DNA of 64,000 bases from Thiofilum sp. (GCF_016711335.1 NZ_JADJTF010000001.1:2852001-2916000), one strand, 5' to 3'. Numbered from the stretch's first letter, positions 43,499-51,998 are shown. A program made the numbers and translations. The notes: generated by a model not told the origin, from the sequence alone.

Positions 43499-43807
43499 AT
43501 GGCAACTATGAATTCTAATGTGGCTAGTACTTCAGCAGGTACTACCTCAATCAAATTAGGCGCTCGCAAAGAAGCGTTAGCACAATTAGCCAAACACAAG
43601 CAACGTACTCTACATAGTTTAGTGTTAGAGGCGGTGGATAATTATGTTGCGCAAGAGCAAGCCCGTTTGGAGTATGAGGCTCAAGCAGTACGTTCTTATG
43701 AGAGTTTTCAAGCAACAGGATTGCATATTACTTTAGATGAATTAGAGACATGGGCAAAAAACCTCGGTACTACTAATTCACCAGAGCTGCCTGTATGTCA
43801 CAAGTAA
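43499..43807 (+). CDS. RHH-type antitoxin (ParD/RelB-like), orphaned
   Basis: The 102-residue protein has a ribbon-helix-helix-like segment (TTSIKLGARKEALAQLAKHK, then QRTLHSLVLEAVDNYVAQEQ), after which an acidic, helical toxin-binding tail runs to ELETWAKNLG. It would bind DNA as a dimer and neutralise a ParE/RelE toxin. The following toxin gene overlaps its end (ATG 43795) but is truncated, so the antitoxin now lacks a full partner. AGAGATAACTA precedes the ATG. Confidence 0.75.
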   Translation: MATMNSNVASTSAGTTSIKLGARKEALAQLAKHKQRTLHSLVLEAVDNYVAQEQARLEYEAQAVRSYESFQATGLHITLDELETWAKNLGTTNSPELPVCHK

Positions 43808-43908
43808 TTTTATCGCCCGAAGCGCGAAATGATATTGCGCGTTTTGCAGATTTTTTAATTGAAAATGGGGCATATTTTCTAGAGTTGATTTCTCAGAGTT
43901 GTTGGTAA
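43795..43908 (+). pseudogene. Truncated ParE/RelE-type toxin remnant
   Basis: ATG 43795 opens MSQVILSPEARNDIARFADF, then LIEN, the classical N-terminus of ParE-type toxins. It overlaps the antitoxin gene by 13 bases as intact pairs do. After about residue 25 the sequence leaves the family (GAYFLELISQSCW) and stops at codon 38; ParE proteins are about 95 residues. The break coincides with the end of the A+T-rich four-gene cassette, whose last stop is at 43879. Insertion of the cassette is the simplest explanation. Confidence 0.75.
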
Positions 43909-44505
43909 ACTTGCACAAGTTTTAGCAAATTCTGGGCCTACTATTTGTATAAGAACATCATAGTGCTCAGGTATTATTCTCATACGAGCAAATATAAGTG
44001 CATTTTGTAGACTTTCTCTAACTAATTCTAATCCTAAGTGTTTTATGACTTGATTATGTGTAAATAAGTCAAATGAAGTTGCAGTTTTCAAAGTAGGTAG
44101 TTCTCGGCTACATAAATTTAGTCCCTTTTTTTCGTCTAATAATGCAGTAGATTTAGTCGTTTGCGCATAGGCAATAGTGGCGGACTCACCATCGTCTAAG
44201 TTTTCTAAGTTTGAGCCAAATCCCATAATTAACTCTTCAAAAAGCAATGATGAGGTTTCATCGAGTTTTGTGAGATGTAAAATACCCTGTTTGATAAGAT
44301 AGTTTATATCCTGAAAAACAGAAGAACCTGCTTGTAGCTCTTCCATTACCTGATTAACGACTACTAAGTGATTAGGTACTTGTTCTAAGATTTGATAAGA
44401 GTATTTTGATTTAGATAAATTGATAATCACACTAGTATCTAGTACTAAAGTAGTATTTGAGTTATCAAGACAGCTTCGGTGCATCATCAAGCTCGTCCCC
44501 ATCAT
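43879..44505 (-). CDS. PIN-like nuclease protein of the QueC/ImmA cassette
   Basis: The 208-residue protein has PIN-type acidic positions: Asp23 in LVLDTSVIINL, Glu55/56 in VVNQVMEELQAG, Asp104-Glu107 in NLDDGESATIAYA, and Asp124 in ALLDEKKGLNL. A helical C-terminal extension of about 60 residues follows. It overlaps the ImmA/IrrE gene by 41 bases and is last of the four genes. PIN proteins cut RNA; this could be the toxic effector of the cassette. The extra length and the partner differ from ordinary VapC. Confidence 0.72.
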   Translation of the reverse strand: MMGTSLMMHRSCLDNSNTTLVLDTSVIINLSKSKYSYQILEQVPNHLVVVNQVMEELQAGSSVFQDINYLIKQGILHLTKLDETSSLLFEELIMGFGSNLENLDDGESATIAYAQTTKSTALLDEKKGLNLCSRELPTLKTATSFDLFTHNQVIKHLGLELVRESLQNALIFARMRIIPEHYDVLIQIVGPEFAKTCASLPTTLRNQL

Positions 44506-45634
44506 TGTTTAAGGCGTCTAGAATTTCTCTTAACTCAATACGATCTATATGTAGTAATCGAGCTAATTGTCCTTCACTTAGAAGGTTTTTACGACTTACC
44601 TCTGCAATAAGCAAGTTCATTCTTAGAGATGTTGGCCTACTAGTTTCCCTTGAATAAGGAGCATTATATAATTCGCCCAATACTTGTTTAGCTTGTTCAT
44701 CAGTTATACCACCATTATTACTGAACCAATCCCATGTTCCAGCTCTTACTAGCTCTAACTCTTCTAATCTCCTAACAGTAGCTTCTCTAGATACTCCTAG
44801 TTCATATGCTAAGGAAATAACATGTGTTCTCGTTAGAGTAGATGATCCAGTAGTAATTTCCTGAAATTTTTGTGTGACTAAGCGTGATGGCGTTAGAAAG
44901 CATCTAGCAAAGGCATTAGCATAGTTTTCTTCGCGAGAGGCTTGATTGGTATCAATTAAAATTTCTGGAGCATTTCTTGTTGAGATAAAATGTCCTAACT
45001 CATGAGCAGCACTAAAGGTACGACGATCATATCGATGTTTTGCGTTAATTAAAATGCAAGCCCCAATTTTTTCATCAAATGTGAATAAGCCTGAAATTTT
45101 GGGATCCAAATCCCTTACATAAACCCTAATTCCTAAGTCCATTTCCAATATAGCTAGAATATTTTTTATAGGACTAAATCCAAGCCCCAGCCATTGTCTT
45201 AATTCAAGGGCATTGGTTTCAGCTTGAAGTAATATATTACCTGAAAGTATTGGACGTTCTGGGGGATAGTTTTTATGCTTTGTGATTCCTAATAGTGTTT
45301 CTAATTCAACCTCTGCTTTGACAAGATTGCTTAAATAATTTGCTGCATTTAAAGCAGCTATTTCAGTACCCTCATTGGTTTTTCTAAATCTAGGTACAAG
45401 ATCAATGTGAACAGCATGTTTACGTACTAAAGCATTAATTGATGTTTGGTAAAGCTTAGCCAACAACTCTAATTCTTCGAGCCGAACTTTTCTCTGCCCT
45501 TTTTCTATAGCTACAAGTGTTGTACGTGCAACTTTTATAACATCGGCAGCATTAGCTTGCGTAATACCTAAAGACTCTCTAGCTATTCTGAGTCTTTCAC
45601 CTAACTCGGTAGGCGTAATAGAATTAGATATCAT
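44465..45634 (-). CDS. XRE-family regulator with ImmA/IrrE metallopeptidase domain
   Basis: In this 389-residue protein, residues about 10-65 are an XRE helix-turn-helix (LGERLRIARESLGITQANAA, followed by DVIKVARTTLVAIEKGQRKV). Residues about 150-300 are a COG2856/ImmA-IrrE zinc peptidase with His-Glu-x-x-His at 211-215 (AAHELGHFIS) and the third-ligand Glu in REENYANAFARCFL. A C-terminal helical segment could bind DNA again (SEGQLARLLHIDRIELREIL). Relatives cleave repressors or antitoxins after a stress signal. It overlaps the genes on both sides (11 and 41 bases), so it is made together with the QueC-like and PIN-like proteins. Confidence 0.85.
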   Translation of the reverse strand: MISNSITPTELGERLRIARESLGITQANAADVIKVARTTLVAIEKGQRKVRLEELELLAKLYQTSINALVRKHAVHIDLVPRFRKTNEGTEIAALNAANYLSNLVKAEVELETLLGITKHKNYPPERPILSGNILLQAETNALELRQWLGLGFSPIKNILAILEMDLGIRVYVRDLDPKISGLFTFDEKIGACILINAKHRYDRRTFSAAHELGHFISTRNAPEILIDTNQASREENYANAFARCFLTPSRLVTQKFQEITTGSSTLTRTHVISLAYELGVSREATVRRLEELELVRAGTWDWFSNNGGITDEQAKQVLGELYNAPYSRETSRPTSLRMNLLIAEVSRKNLLSEGQLARLLHIDRIELREILDALNNDGDELDDAPKLS

Positions 45635-47009
45635 AATATTTTTCTCTTTTAACCCATTGGCTAATAAAAGAGCTGTCTCCTAGATAATTAAGAAAATCAT
45701 TCCATTTTTTTCTATGTTGTCTTAGCATGGTTTCAAGTTTTCTCCTAACTTCAGGTTGAGGCTCATTTAAAGCATTTGCCAGTTTGAATGTTGTATTATC
45801 TAGCATATCCTCATTATAAAATGGCTTATTAACATCTGCTAAATCTTGTAGATGTAAAGTCCCAGCTATTGCATACTCAGACATAGATTTTAATTGAGAA
45901 GGTTTCATGGCTTTAACCACACCCTGATCAAATTTTGGTGTTTTCAGGTTTTCCCAGAGATAGTTTGTAATGGGTTCGTTAGCTCTAGCAGTATAAACAC
46001 TTAAGCGTCTAAGCATACAAGCTGCACAGATACCACACTGTCTATGTTGGCCTGAAATAGATGATTGTCTTGATGATTGCCAACAAGTTTTAGTTTTTGT
46101 CCAAATCGAATCAGAGCTATTGATATTTAAATATGCTTGTAAAGTTTGGCCTTTAGTAAACCATATTCTAGGGAATTTATAAAATATATTGTAGTTTAAA
46201 ATTAGATTAATAAATCTTTCTACTTTTCTTAAAAAAATAGGGTGATTTCTATAATCTGGATAAATTTGGCCTACAGGTACTAGGGCAACACCTAAGGAGC
46301 CTTGCCCACTTTCTGGGATAATTATATCTTTAGAATTAGAAAGATATCCTGATATAGCTGTGAGAATTGAAAATTTGAAGCCTCTAGATCTAACACTTGT
46401 TTCTGGTAAATTAAAAGCATATATCGAAAATGGAGTTAAGAGAAAGCGATCATTAGGGTTATTAGATTTTTTACTAAATTTCGCCCTGCCTCCTATCCGA
46501 ACACGTTGCACTTCATCACCATATTCAAGATCAAGTAATTTTCCAACTAAATAAGAGTCCAGACCATTACTAAAGGGCATAATGACTTTAGGGGGATTTG
46601 ATCTCATAGGAAGAGCCGTCTGTTTTATATTCTTATATTTTCTTTTTTTAAAATTGAGTATCCATTTATCACCAGTTAGGAAGTTAAGCGTTTCCACTAG
46701 AGCATTATAAGTTTCTTCTTGTTCCCATAATTGTCTTTCAAAAACAGGTATCGTTATGTTTATATATCTTCCCCAAATAACATGAGATCTTTTTTTTACT
46801 CTATCAGCAAACTCAACCGACGCAGCAACTACTAATAAGTCTTCAATAATGGGTTGTTCAGTTGAAAAAAAGTGTTGCTCTAAAACACTGGAGTTAAATT
46901 TGATATTTAGCCCTATTTCGCATTTAATACAATCTTTTTTAGGTTTTTCGTTTTCATCTACAACGTCAATATAGGTTTCTGATAGTTGTATAGGATAGTA
47001 ACTCATCAT
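45624..47009 (-). CDS. QueC-like PP-loop protein of a defence-type cassette
   Basis: The 461-residue protein has a PP-loop ATP-binding motif MPFSNGLDSYLVGKLL (SNGLDS at 147-152) and a QueC-type zinc site: Cys309 in TKTCWQSS and Cys325/328/331 in HRQCGICAACMLRR. QueC makes the 7-cyano-7-deazaguanine nitrile. Diverged QueC-like proteins of similar length occur in anti-phage systems such as QatABCD (QatC) and type IV CBASS (Cap9). The first 140 residues are extra compared with housekeeping QueC, and no other queuosine genes are near. The start overlaps the upstream gene by ATGA. It may modify a base or protein rather than make a free precursor (inference). Confidence 0.78.
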   Translation of the reverse strand: MMSYYPIQLSETYIDVVDENEKPKKDCIKCEIGLNIKFNSSVLEQHFFSTEQPIIEDLLVVAASVEFADRVKKRSHVIWGRYINITIPVFERQLWEQEETYNALVETLNFLTGDKWILNFKKRKYKNIKQTALPMRSNPPKVIMPFSNGLDSYLVGKLLDLEYGDEVQRVRIGGRAKFSKKSNNPNDRFLLTPFSIYAFNLPETSVRSRGFKFSILTAISGYLSNSKDIIIPESGQGSLGVALVPVGQIYPDYRNHPIFLRKVERFINLILNYNIFYKFPRIWFTKGQTLQAYLNINSSDSIWTKTKTCWQSSRQSSISGQHRQCGICAACMLRRLSVYTARANEPITNYLWENLKTPKFDQGVVKAMKPSQLKSMSEYAIAGTLHLQDLADVNKPFYNEDMLDNTTFKLANALNEPQPEVRRKLETMLRQHRKKWNDFLNYLGDSSFISQWVKREKYYDI

Positions 47010-47581
47010 AACGGTACTCCATCTTCTAGCCCATTGTATTTGATTGGCTTGCTTTGCTTTTCATTACTTAATAAGAACATTGCATTTTTTTTGCAATCAA
47101 GGGTTTGAATTGCTTGAGCAGAGCGTCTAATTACCTTTTGAGCGTTGCATGAGTTATCTTCTCTTAAGTAGTGTTCTGTAATTTGTCTATGCTTTCTACC
47201 TACTTGCTCATATATGGTTTTACTTAAAATGCTAATTATAGCCTCATCTCCAACTTTATTCTCAGCTAGAGCTTGTTGGGCAAATCCAATAGCTGTTTCA
47301 ACTAATGGATAACCAGAGTAATTTATTTGGAGCTTTTCAAGTAAAATAAATTCTGATTTTTTATCAGAAAACATATTTATTTGATGATTAGAGGGTATTT
47401 TGAATAACGACTTAAAATCTTTAATTAGGTTTGGAGGTATTTCATTTTTGAAGTCCTGCCGAATAGCTTGTTCGAGAGTCTGCTTTATTTCAGTACTAGA
47501 AGAAACATCCATTTCTAATACTTTTGCAAATTTTTTCCACCAACGTTGACTTTTAAGAGATTTGTAAGGGCCATCACTCAT
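47006..47581 (-). CDS. Unknown helical protein, first gene of the QueC/ImmA/PIN cassette
   Basis: I do not recognise this 191-residue protein. It starts MSDGPYKSLKSQRWWKKFAK, and the rest is predicted mainly helical, without signal peptide or membrane helix. It has few Cys and no clear catalytic motif. It is translationally coupled to the QueC-like gene (4-base overlap), so a complex or substrate role is plausible. The gene is strongly A+T-rich like the rest of the cassette. TGACATGTCA lies 54 bases upstream of its start. Confidence 0.65.
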   Translation of the reverse strand: MSDGPYKSLKSQRWWKKFAKVLEMDVSSSTEIKQTLEQAIRQDFKNEIPPNLIKDFKSLFKIPSNHQINMFSDKKSEFILLEKLQINYSGYPLVETAIGFAQQALAENKVGDEAIISILSKTIYEQVGRKHRQITEHYLREDNSCNAQKVIRRSAQAIQTLDCKKNAMFLLSNEKQSKPIKYNGLEDGVPL

Positions 47582-47634
47582 ATATTATGACTATTTAAGT
47601 ATATTAATGTCAGAGTACTTTAGGATTTTTAATA

Positions 47635-47644
47635 TGACATGTCA
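47635..47644. promoter_or_regulatory. Palindromic operator candidate 1 (TGACATGTCA)
   Basis: A perfect 10-bp palindrome 54 bases upstream of the first cassette gene. A half site TGTCA occurs at 47608-47612. The second copy is 129 bases away. It is a suitable target for the cassette's own XRE regulator. The rest of the 365-base gap is A+T-rich with no gene visible. Confidence 0.45.
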
Positions 47645-47763
47645 AGTTAAGTTGATTGAGAATAAAGAAATATATGTTATATGGTAGATGTGTAAGTAGG
47701 TATCATTAAATATTTTTAATAAAAATCATATAGTTAAACTTAAATGAAGTTTGTTTTTAGACC

Positions 47764-47773
47764 TGACATGTCA
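47764..47773. promoter_or_regulatory. Palindromic operator candidate 2 (CTGACATGTCAG)
   Basis: The second copy of the same palindrome, here extending to 12 bp. It lies between the cassette and the xisI end, in a region without open frames. Confidence 0.45.
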
Positions 47774-47946
47774 GCCTCATCTTGAGGTAGGAATGATGGT
47801 GATGTTGGTATGAATTTCGTGTGCTAAAAAAGTGAATTTACTAACAGTGATTATATGTATTTGTTTTTATTGAAAAAATAACAATAAAAACGTCAAAAAT
47901 AATTACTATTATTCCATCTAGGACTTTCATAATAATTTTAAAATGC

Positions 47947-48294
47947 TTAAGCCGCCACTGAGTACTTAGGTGTAAAGGAGGTTTCTTTGCGAAGGAAAGG
48001 TGGCAAAGTACCTAGTACAATAGCATCAGGTGCAACACCCATACTCACTAAAGTATCTTCAATCAATTCTTCAGTGTCATTACATTGAATAACAATGCGC
48101 TCATCCAAAATATCTAAGTGTAAGGCACAACTATGAATACGTTTATGTCCTTCCCAACCTACCCAAAGCACTAAGTAGTGCATACCCATATCATCAGCCA
48201 CGATGATAGTTTTAGCTTGTTCACTTTGAAGACCTTCATAGTTTTTTAAGAGGGTTTTGATACAAGTTTGATAAAAAGCTACTGAGGTTTCCAT
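47947..48294 (-). CDS. xisI: XisI family protein
   Basis: The 115-residue protein has the XisI layout: YQTCIKTLLKNYEGL at the start, then the central VADDMGMHYLVLWVGWEGHK followed by RIHSCALHLDIL, and IVIQCNDTEELIEDTLVSMG and GVAPDAIVLGTLPPFLRK at the end. XisI was named for control of fdxN element excision in Anabaena, but XisH/XisI pairs are widespread and behave like a toxin-antitoxin or accessory module. It overlaps xisH by 16 bases. Confidence 0.9.
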   Translation of the reverse strand: METSVAFYQTCIKTLLKNYEGLQSEQAKTIIVADDMGMHYLVLWVGWEGHKRIHSCALHLDILDERIVIQCNDTEELIEDTLVSMGVAPDAIVLGTLPPFLRKETSFTPKYSVAA

Positions 48295-48695
48295 AATAAG
48301 GGTTGCTCCTCTGCTAAAGAATAAACAACTAAATTGATTTTAAGTGCTTCAATCACAGTTTGCCCGACTTCACGACTTAAAATATTATCTAAAGCGTGAT
48401 GCGGGACAGCTAAATACAGTTTACGTTCTGGGTCTTTCCGTTGCAAAAACACTTGGTATACCGCGTATTGCCCAATAGCAGCTTCTAAGTCAAATACTTG
48501 TGATGAGTTTAAAAAGCTTTTGATCTCAACCACGATACGTTCATAACCACGCTCAGCCGCCATAAGCCGCTCCGCACCTAAATCCGCTGCTAGTTTCGGA
48601 TCAGTTTTAAATACATAAGGATCATGAGTAATTGTCCAGCCTTCACGTTCTAATGCTTGCTTAACTATATCGTGAAATTTATCCCGTTTTGACAT
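48279..48695 (-). CDS. xisH: XisH family protein
   Basis: The 138-residue protein starts with KRDKFHDIVKQALEREGWTI and contains GAERLMAAERGYERIVVEIK, then SFLNSS, the XisH signature. The Asp/Glu and VEIK pattern is that of a PD-(D/E)xK nuclease fold. Its 3' end overlaps xisI. No fdxN-like element or integrase is visible, so an excision role here is unlikely. Confidence 0.9.
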   Translation of the reverse strand: MSKRDKFHDIVKQALEREGWTITHDPYVFKTDPKLAADLGAERLMAAERGYERIVVEIKSFLNSSQVFDLEAAIGQYAVYQVFLQRKDPERKLYLAVPHHALDNILSREVGQTVIEALKINLVVYSLAEEQPLLWKPQ

Positions 48696-48857
48696 AACTA
48701 CCTATCCTTATCTTTTTAACACTAAATTATTATAACAGCCTGATTGGTCAGCCAAGGGCATAATACCTATCGTCTACCACTTCGCTCCTAGACTCTCACG
48801 CTAATACCCGCTAACGTATGCGCCACTTTTTAGCACGCACTACACAGGATTTTAGAC

Positions 48858-50174
48858 ATGAGCGATTCTATGCAATTCATTGTGCAACCCGGTGGCGCAC
48901 TGACCGGACGTATCCGCGTTCCGGGCGATAAATCCATTTCTCACCGCTCCATTATGTTGGGTTCTTTGGCTGAAGGGACTACCCACGTTAGCGGCTTTTT
49001 ACAAGGCGAAGATTGCCTATGTACCCTCAATGCCTTCCGCGCTATGGGTGTCCATATCGAAGGTCCTAATGAACAAGGCGAACTCACCATTCAGGGTGTA
49101 GGCTTACACGGTTTAACAGCCCCCTCTCACGACCTAGATATGGGGAATTCCGGTACATCCATGCGCTTAATGTCCGGTCTGATGGCAGGGCAAGCCTTTG
49201 ATGTACGTATGATCGGTGACGTATCACTTTCTAAGCGTCCGATGAAGCGTGTCACCGTCCCCCTAAGCCAAATGGGTGCTGTGATTGAAAGCACTGAAGC
49301 AGGTACGCCACCTTTAAAGGTCAAAGGCGGTCAAGCACTCAAAGGCATCCATTACGATATGCCTATGGCTAGCGCTCAGGTTAAATCCTCCATTTTATTA
49401 GCCGGACTCTATGCTCAAGGTACAACCTCAGTCACCGAACCTGCACCCACTCGTGATCACACCGAGCGTATGTTGCGCGGGTTTGGTTATGAAGTAATCA
49501 CCGAAGGTAATAAAATCACTCTACAAGGCGGTGGCAAACTGACCGCAACCACTATTGATGTACCTTCCGATATTTCCTCCGCCGCGTTTTTCATGGTCGG
49601 TGCGAGTATTGCGCCGGATTCTGATCTGATTATTGAGCACGTCGGCTTAAACCCCACCCGTACCGGTGTGATTGATATTCTTCGTTTAATGGGCGGCGAT
49701 TTAACGCTACTCAATGAGCGCGAAGTAGGGGGCGAGCCTGTAGCCGATATTCGTGTGCGTTATGCACCCTTGAAGGGGATTAATATTCCAGAGGAATTAG
49801 TACCTTTAGCCATCGATGAATTCCCCGTACTCTTTATTGCCGCCGCCTGTGCTGAGGGGCAAACCGTTTTAACAGGTGCAGAAGAATTGCGCGTCAAAGA
49901 AAGTGACCGTATTCAAGTCATGGCAGATGGTTTAATTGCTTGCGGTATTGATGCCAAACCAACTTCTGACGGTATAGTGATTCAGGGGGGGCAATTAGGT
50001 AGTGCGCCGATTGAAAGTCATCATGATCATCGGATTGCGATGGCATTCTCAATCGCAGGATTACGCGCCCATGCACCGATGACGATTAATAATTGTGCGA
50101 CAGTCAATACTTCATTCCCCAATTTTGTGGGCTTAGCTGCTAATGCGGGTTTGAGGATTACTAGCCATGCATAA
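48858..50174 (+). CDS. aroA: 3-phosphoshikimate 1-carboxyvinyltransferase (EPSP synthase)
   Basis: The 438-residue enzyme has the substrate-binding motifs GRIRVPGDKSISHRSIMLGS and LDMGNSGTSMRLMSGLMAGQ, the GDVSLSKRPMKRV block, and EELRVKESDRIQVMADGL near the C-terminus. It makes EPSP from shikimate-3-phosphate and PEP. The first motif carries Ala-Leu-free spacing typical of the family, with SLAEG after it; class I or II cannot be fixed by eye. It overlaps cmk by 8 bases; aroA-cmk is a usual gammaproteobacterial pair. Confidence 0.96.
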   Translation: MSDSMQFIVQPGGALTGRIRVPGDKSISHRSIMLGSLAEGTTHVSGFLQGEDCLCTLNAFRAMGVHIEGPNEQGELTIQGVGLHGLTAPSHDLDMGNSGTSMRLMSGLMAGQAFDVRMIGDVSLSKRPMKRVTVPLSQMGAVIESTEAGTPPLKVKGGQALKGIHYDMPMASAQVKSSILLAGLYAQGTTSVTEPAPTRDHTERMLRGFGYEVITEGNKITLQGGGKLTATTIDVPSDISSAAFFMVGASIAPDSDLIIEHVGLNPTRTGVIDILRLMGGDLTLLNEREVGGEPVADIRVRYAPLKGINIPEELVPLAIDEFPVLFIAAACAEGQTVLTGAEELRVKESDRIQVMADGLIACGIDAKPTSDGIVIQGGQLGSAPIESHHDHRIAMAFSIAGLRAHAPMTINNCATVNTSFPNFVGLAANAGLRITSHA

Positions 50175-50844
50175 GCCTAATCTCGATGCCCCTGTGATTG
50201 CCATTGATGGTCCCGCCGGAGTGGGTAAGGGTACATTAGCTCATCAATTGGCGGCGGATTTGGGGTGGGGGTTTTTAGATAGTGGAGCGATTTATCGGGT
50301 AGCAGCGCTGTATGCGTTGCGCCATGCTATACCCTTGGATAATGAGGAAGCGCTGGTTGAAGCGATTCGCACTCTTGATATTAATTGCCAGCACGCGCTG
50401 ATTTTATTGAATGGTGAGGATGTCAGTGAGGCGATTCGCACTGAGGAATGCGCAAGTGCCACTTCTAAAATTGCAGCATTGCCTAAGGTGCGTGAAGCCT
50501 TACTAGCCTTACAACAATCCTTTCAGCAGTTACCCGGACTGGTGGCGGATGGACGTGATATGGGCACGGTAGTCTTTGCGCATGCGCCTTTGAAATTGTT
50601 TTTAACGGCGAGTGCCGAAGTGCGAGCCGAGCGGCGTTTAAAACAACACCAAGCACAAGGTAATCAGGCTGATTTTGCGCAATTAGTCAAAGATATTAAT
50701 GAGCGTGATTACCGCGATGCCAATCGTGCAGTAGCGCCCTTGAAAGCCGCCGACGATGCTAGGGTAATTGATACCAGCACTTTAAGTGTGGCGGAAGTGA
50801 AGGCTTTAGTCGTTGCTATGCTTAAAGAGCGTGGTTATTTATAG
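50167..50844 (+). CDS. cmk: Cytidylate kinase
   Basis: The 225-residue protein has the P-loop IDGPAGVGKGTLAHQLA, the CMP-binding FLDSGAIYRVAALYAL, VADGRDMGTVVFAHAPLKLF, and the lid KDINERDYRDANRAVAPLKA. It phosphorylates CMP/dCMP. In many relatives rpsA follows, but here a hairpin and a threonine aldolase gene come next. Confidence 0.96.
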   Translation: MHKPNLDAPVIAIDGPAGVGKGTLAHQLAADLGWGFLDSGAIYRVAALYALRHAIPLDNEEALVEAIRTLDINCQHALILLNGEDVSEAIRTEECASATSKIAALPKVREALLALQQSFQQLPGLVADGRDMGTVVFAHAPLKLFLTASAEVRAERRLKQHQAQGNQADFAQLVKDINERDYRDANRAVAPLKAADDARVIDTSTLSVAEVKALVVAMLKERGYL

Positions 50845-50865
50845 TATTAGTCTGATTACGCAGTA

Positions 50866-50892
50866 GGGGCAAACCTAGGTGTTTGCCCTTAA
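50866..50892 (+). terminator. Hairpin after cmk
   Basis: GGGCAAAC and GTTTGCCC make a perfect 8-bp stem around CTAGGT, followed by TTAAATCTTT. It is terminator-like with a weak T-run, 22 bases after the stop. Confidence 0.65.
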
Positions 50893-50960
50893 ATCTTTAC
50901 TATTAGTAAGGATTGGCGCCAAAAAGTAAATGACTCAGTTAGCTAGCAGGATTAACCACC

Positions 50961-51998
50961 ATGTCACAACAATTTGCCTCCGATAATTACGCGGGTACTT
51001 GCCCCGAAGCCTTAAAGTATTTTCTCGAGGCCAATGCCTCAGGACACGAATTAGCCTATGGTGAAGACCGCTGGACAACCCAAGTCTGCGATCAGTTGCG
51101 TGAACTATTCCAAACCGATTGTGAGGTATTTTTTGTTTTTAATGGCACAGCGGCGAATTCCTTAGCTTTAGCGTCTTTATGTCAAAGCTATCATTCTGTG
51201 CTCTGTCACGAATTGGCACATATTGAAACCGATGAGTGTGGCGGACCAGAGTTTTTTTCTAATGGTTCTAAGCTATTAGTCGGTAAGGGGGCCAATGGTA
51301 AGCTAACTCCGCAAATCATCGATGCCTTAGTCACTAAGCGCAATGACGTACATTATCCGCGCCCTAAAGTCGTCTCTATTACCCAATCTACTGAGGTAGG
51401 AACGGTTTATACCGTAGAAGAGTTACGCGCCATTGCTGCTATGGCAAAGCGTCATCAGTTAAAAATTCATATGGATGGTGCGCGTTTTGCTAATGCGGTC
51501 GCCTCCCTCAATGTACATCCCTCGGAAATTACGTGGCGAGCGGGGGTAGATGTATTGTGTTTTGGTGGGACTAAAAATGGCTTACCGATTGGTGAGGCAG
51601 TGATTTTCTTTAATAAATCACTGGCAGAAGATTTTGCCTATCGGGTCAAACAATCGGGACAATTAGCCTCGAAAATGCGCTTTATTTCAGCGCCTTGGCT
51701 AGGCTTATTAGAGCATGAAACTTGGCTGAAAAATGCCCGTCATGCGAATCAAATGGCACAGCTACTACACGAGCGTATTAAGGATCTATCACAGATTAAG
51801 GTTATGTTCCCACCGCAAGCTAATGCGGTATTTGCGGAATTACCCCTACCTATCATTCAAGGTTTACGCGCTAAGGGCTGGCGTTTTTATCAGTTTATTG
51901 GTGAGGGCGGCTGTCGCTTTATGTGTGCTTGGGATACAGCACCTGAGACGGTGGAGGCTTTAGCAGCGGATATACAGTGCCTTTGCCAGCACGCCTAA
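50961..51998 (+). CDS. Low-specificity L-threonine aldolase family enzyme
   Basis: The 345-residue PLP-fold type I enzyme has FASDNYAGTCPEALKYFLEA, then YGEDRWTTQVCDQLRELF, FNGTAANSLAL, HIETDECGGPEFFSNGSKLL, HMDGARFANAVA, and the PLP Lys in CFGGTKNGLPIGEAV. It splits threonine, allo-threonine or related beta-hydroxy amino acids to glycine and an aldehyde. The close match to LtaE-type enzymes supports the call; stereospecificity is not evident. Confidence 0.9.
   Translation: MSQQFASDNYAGTCPEALKYFLEANASGHELAYGEDRWTTQVCDQLRELFQTDCEVFFVFNGTAANSLALASLCQSYHSVLCHELAHIETDECGGPEFFSNGSKLLVGKGANGKLTPQIIDALVTKRNDVHYPRPKVVSITQSTEVGTVYTVEELRAIAAMAKRHQLKIHMDGARFANAVASLNVHPSEITWRAGVDVLCFGGTKNGLPIGEAVIFFNKSLAEDFAYRVKQSGQLASKMRFISAPWLGLLEHETWLKNARHANQMAQLLHERIKDLSQIKVMFPPQANAVFAELPLPIIQGLRAKGWRFYQFIGEGGCRFMCAWDTAPETVEALAADIQCLCQHA

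Noticed and set aside
45624..47009. Housekeeping QueC of queuosine biosynthesis
   Set aside because: The protein is about twice the usual length, with an extra N-terminal region, sits in a defence-like island, and no queD, queE or queF is nearby.
48279..48695. XisH as proof of an excisable fdxN-type element
   Set aside because: No recombinase, nif gene or flanking repeats were seen. The pair is better read as a stand-alone accessory module.
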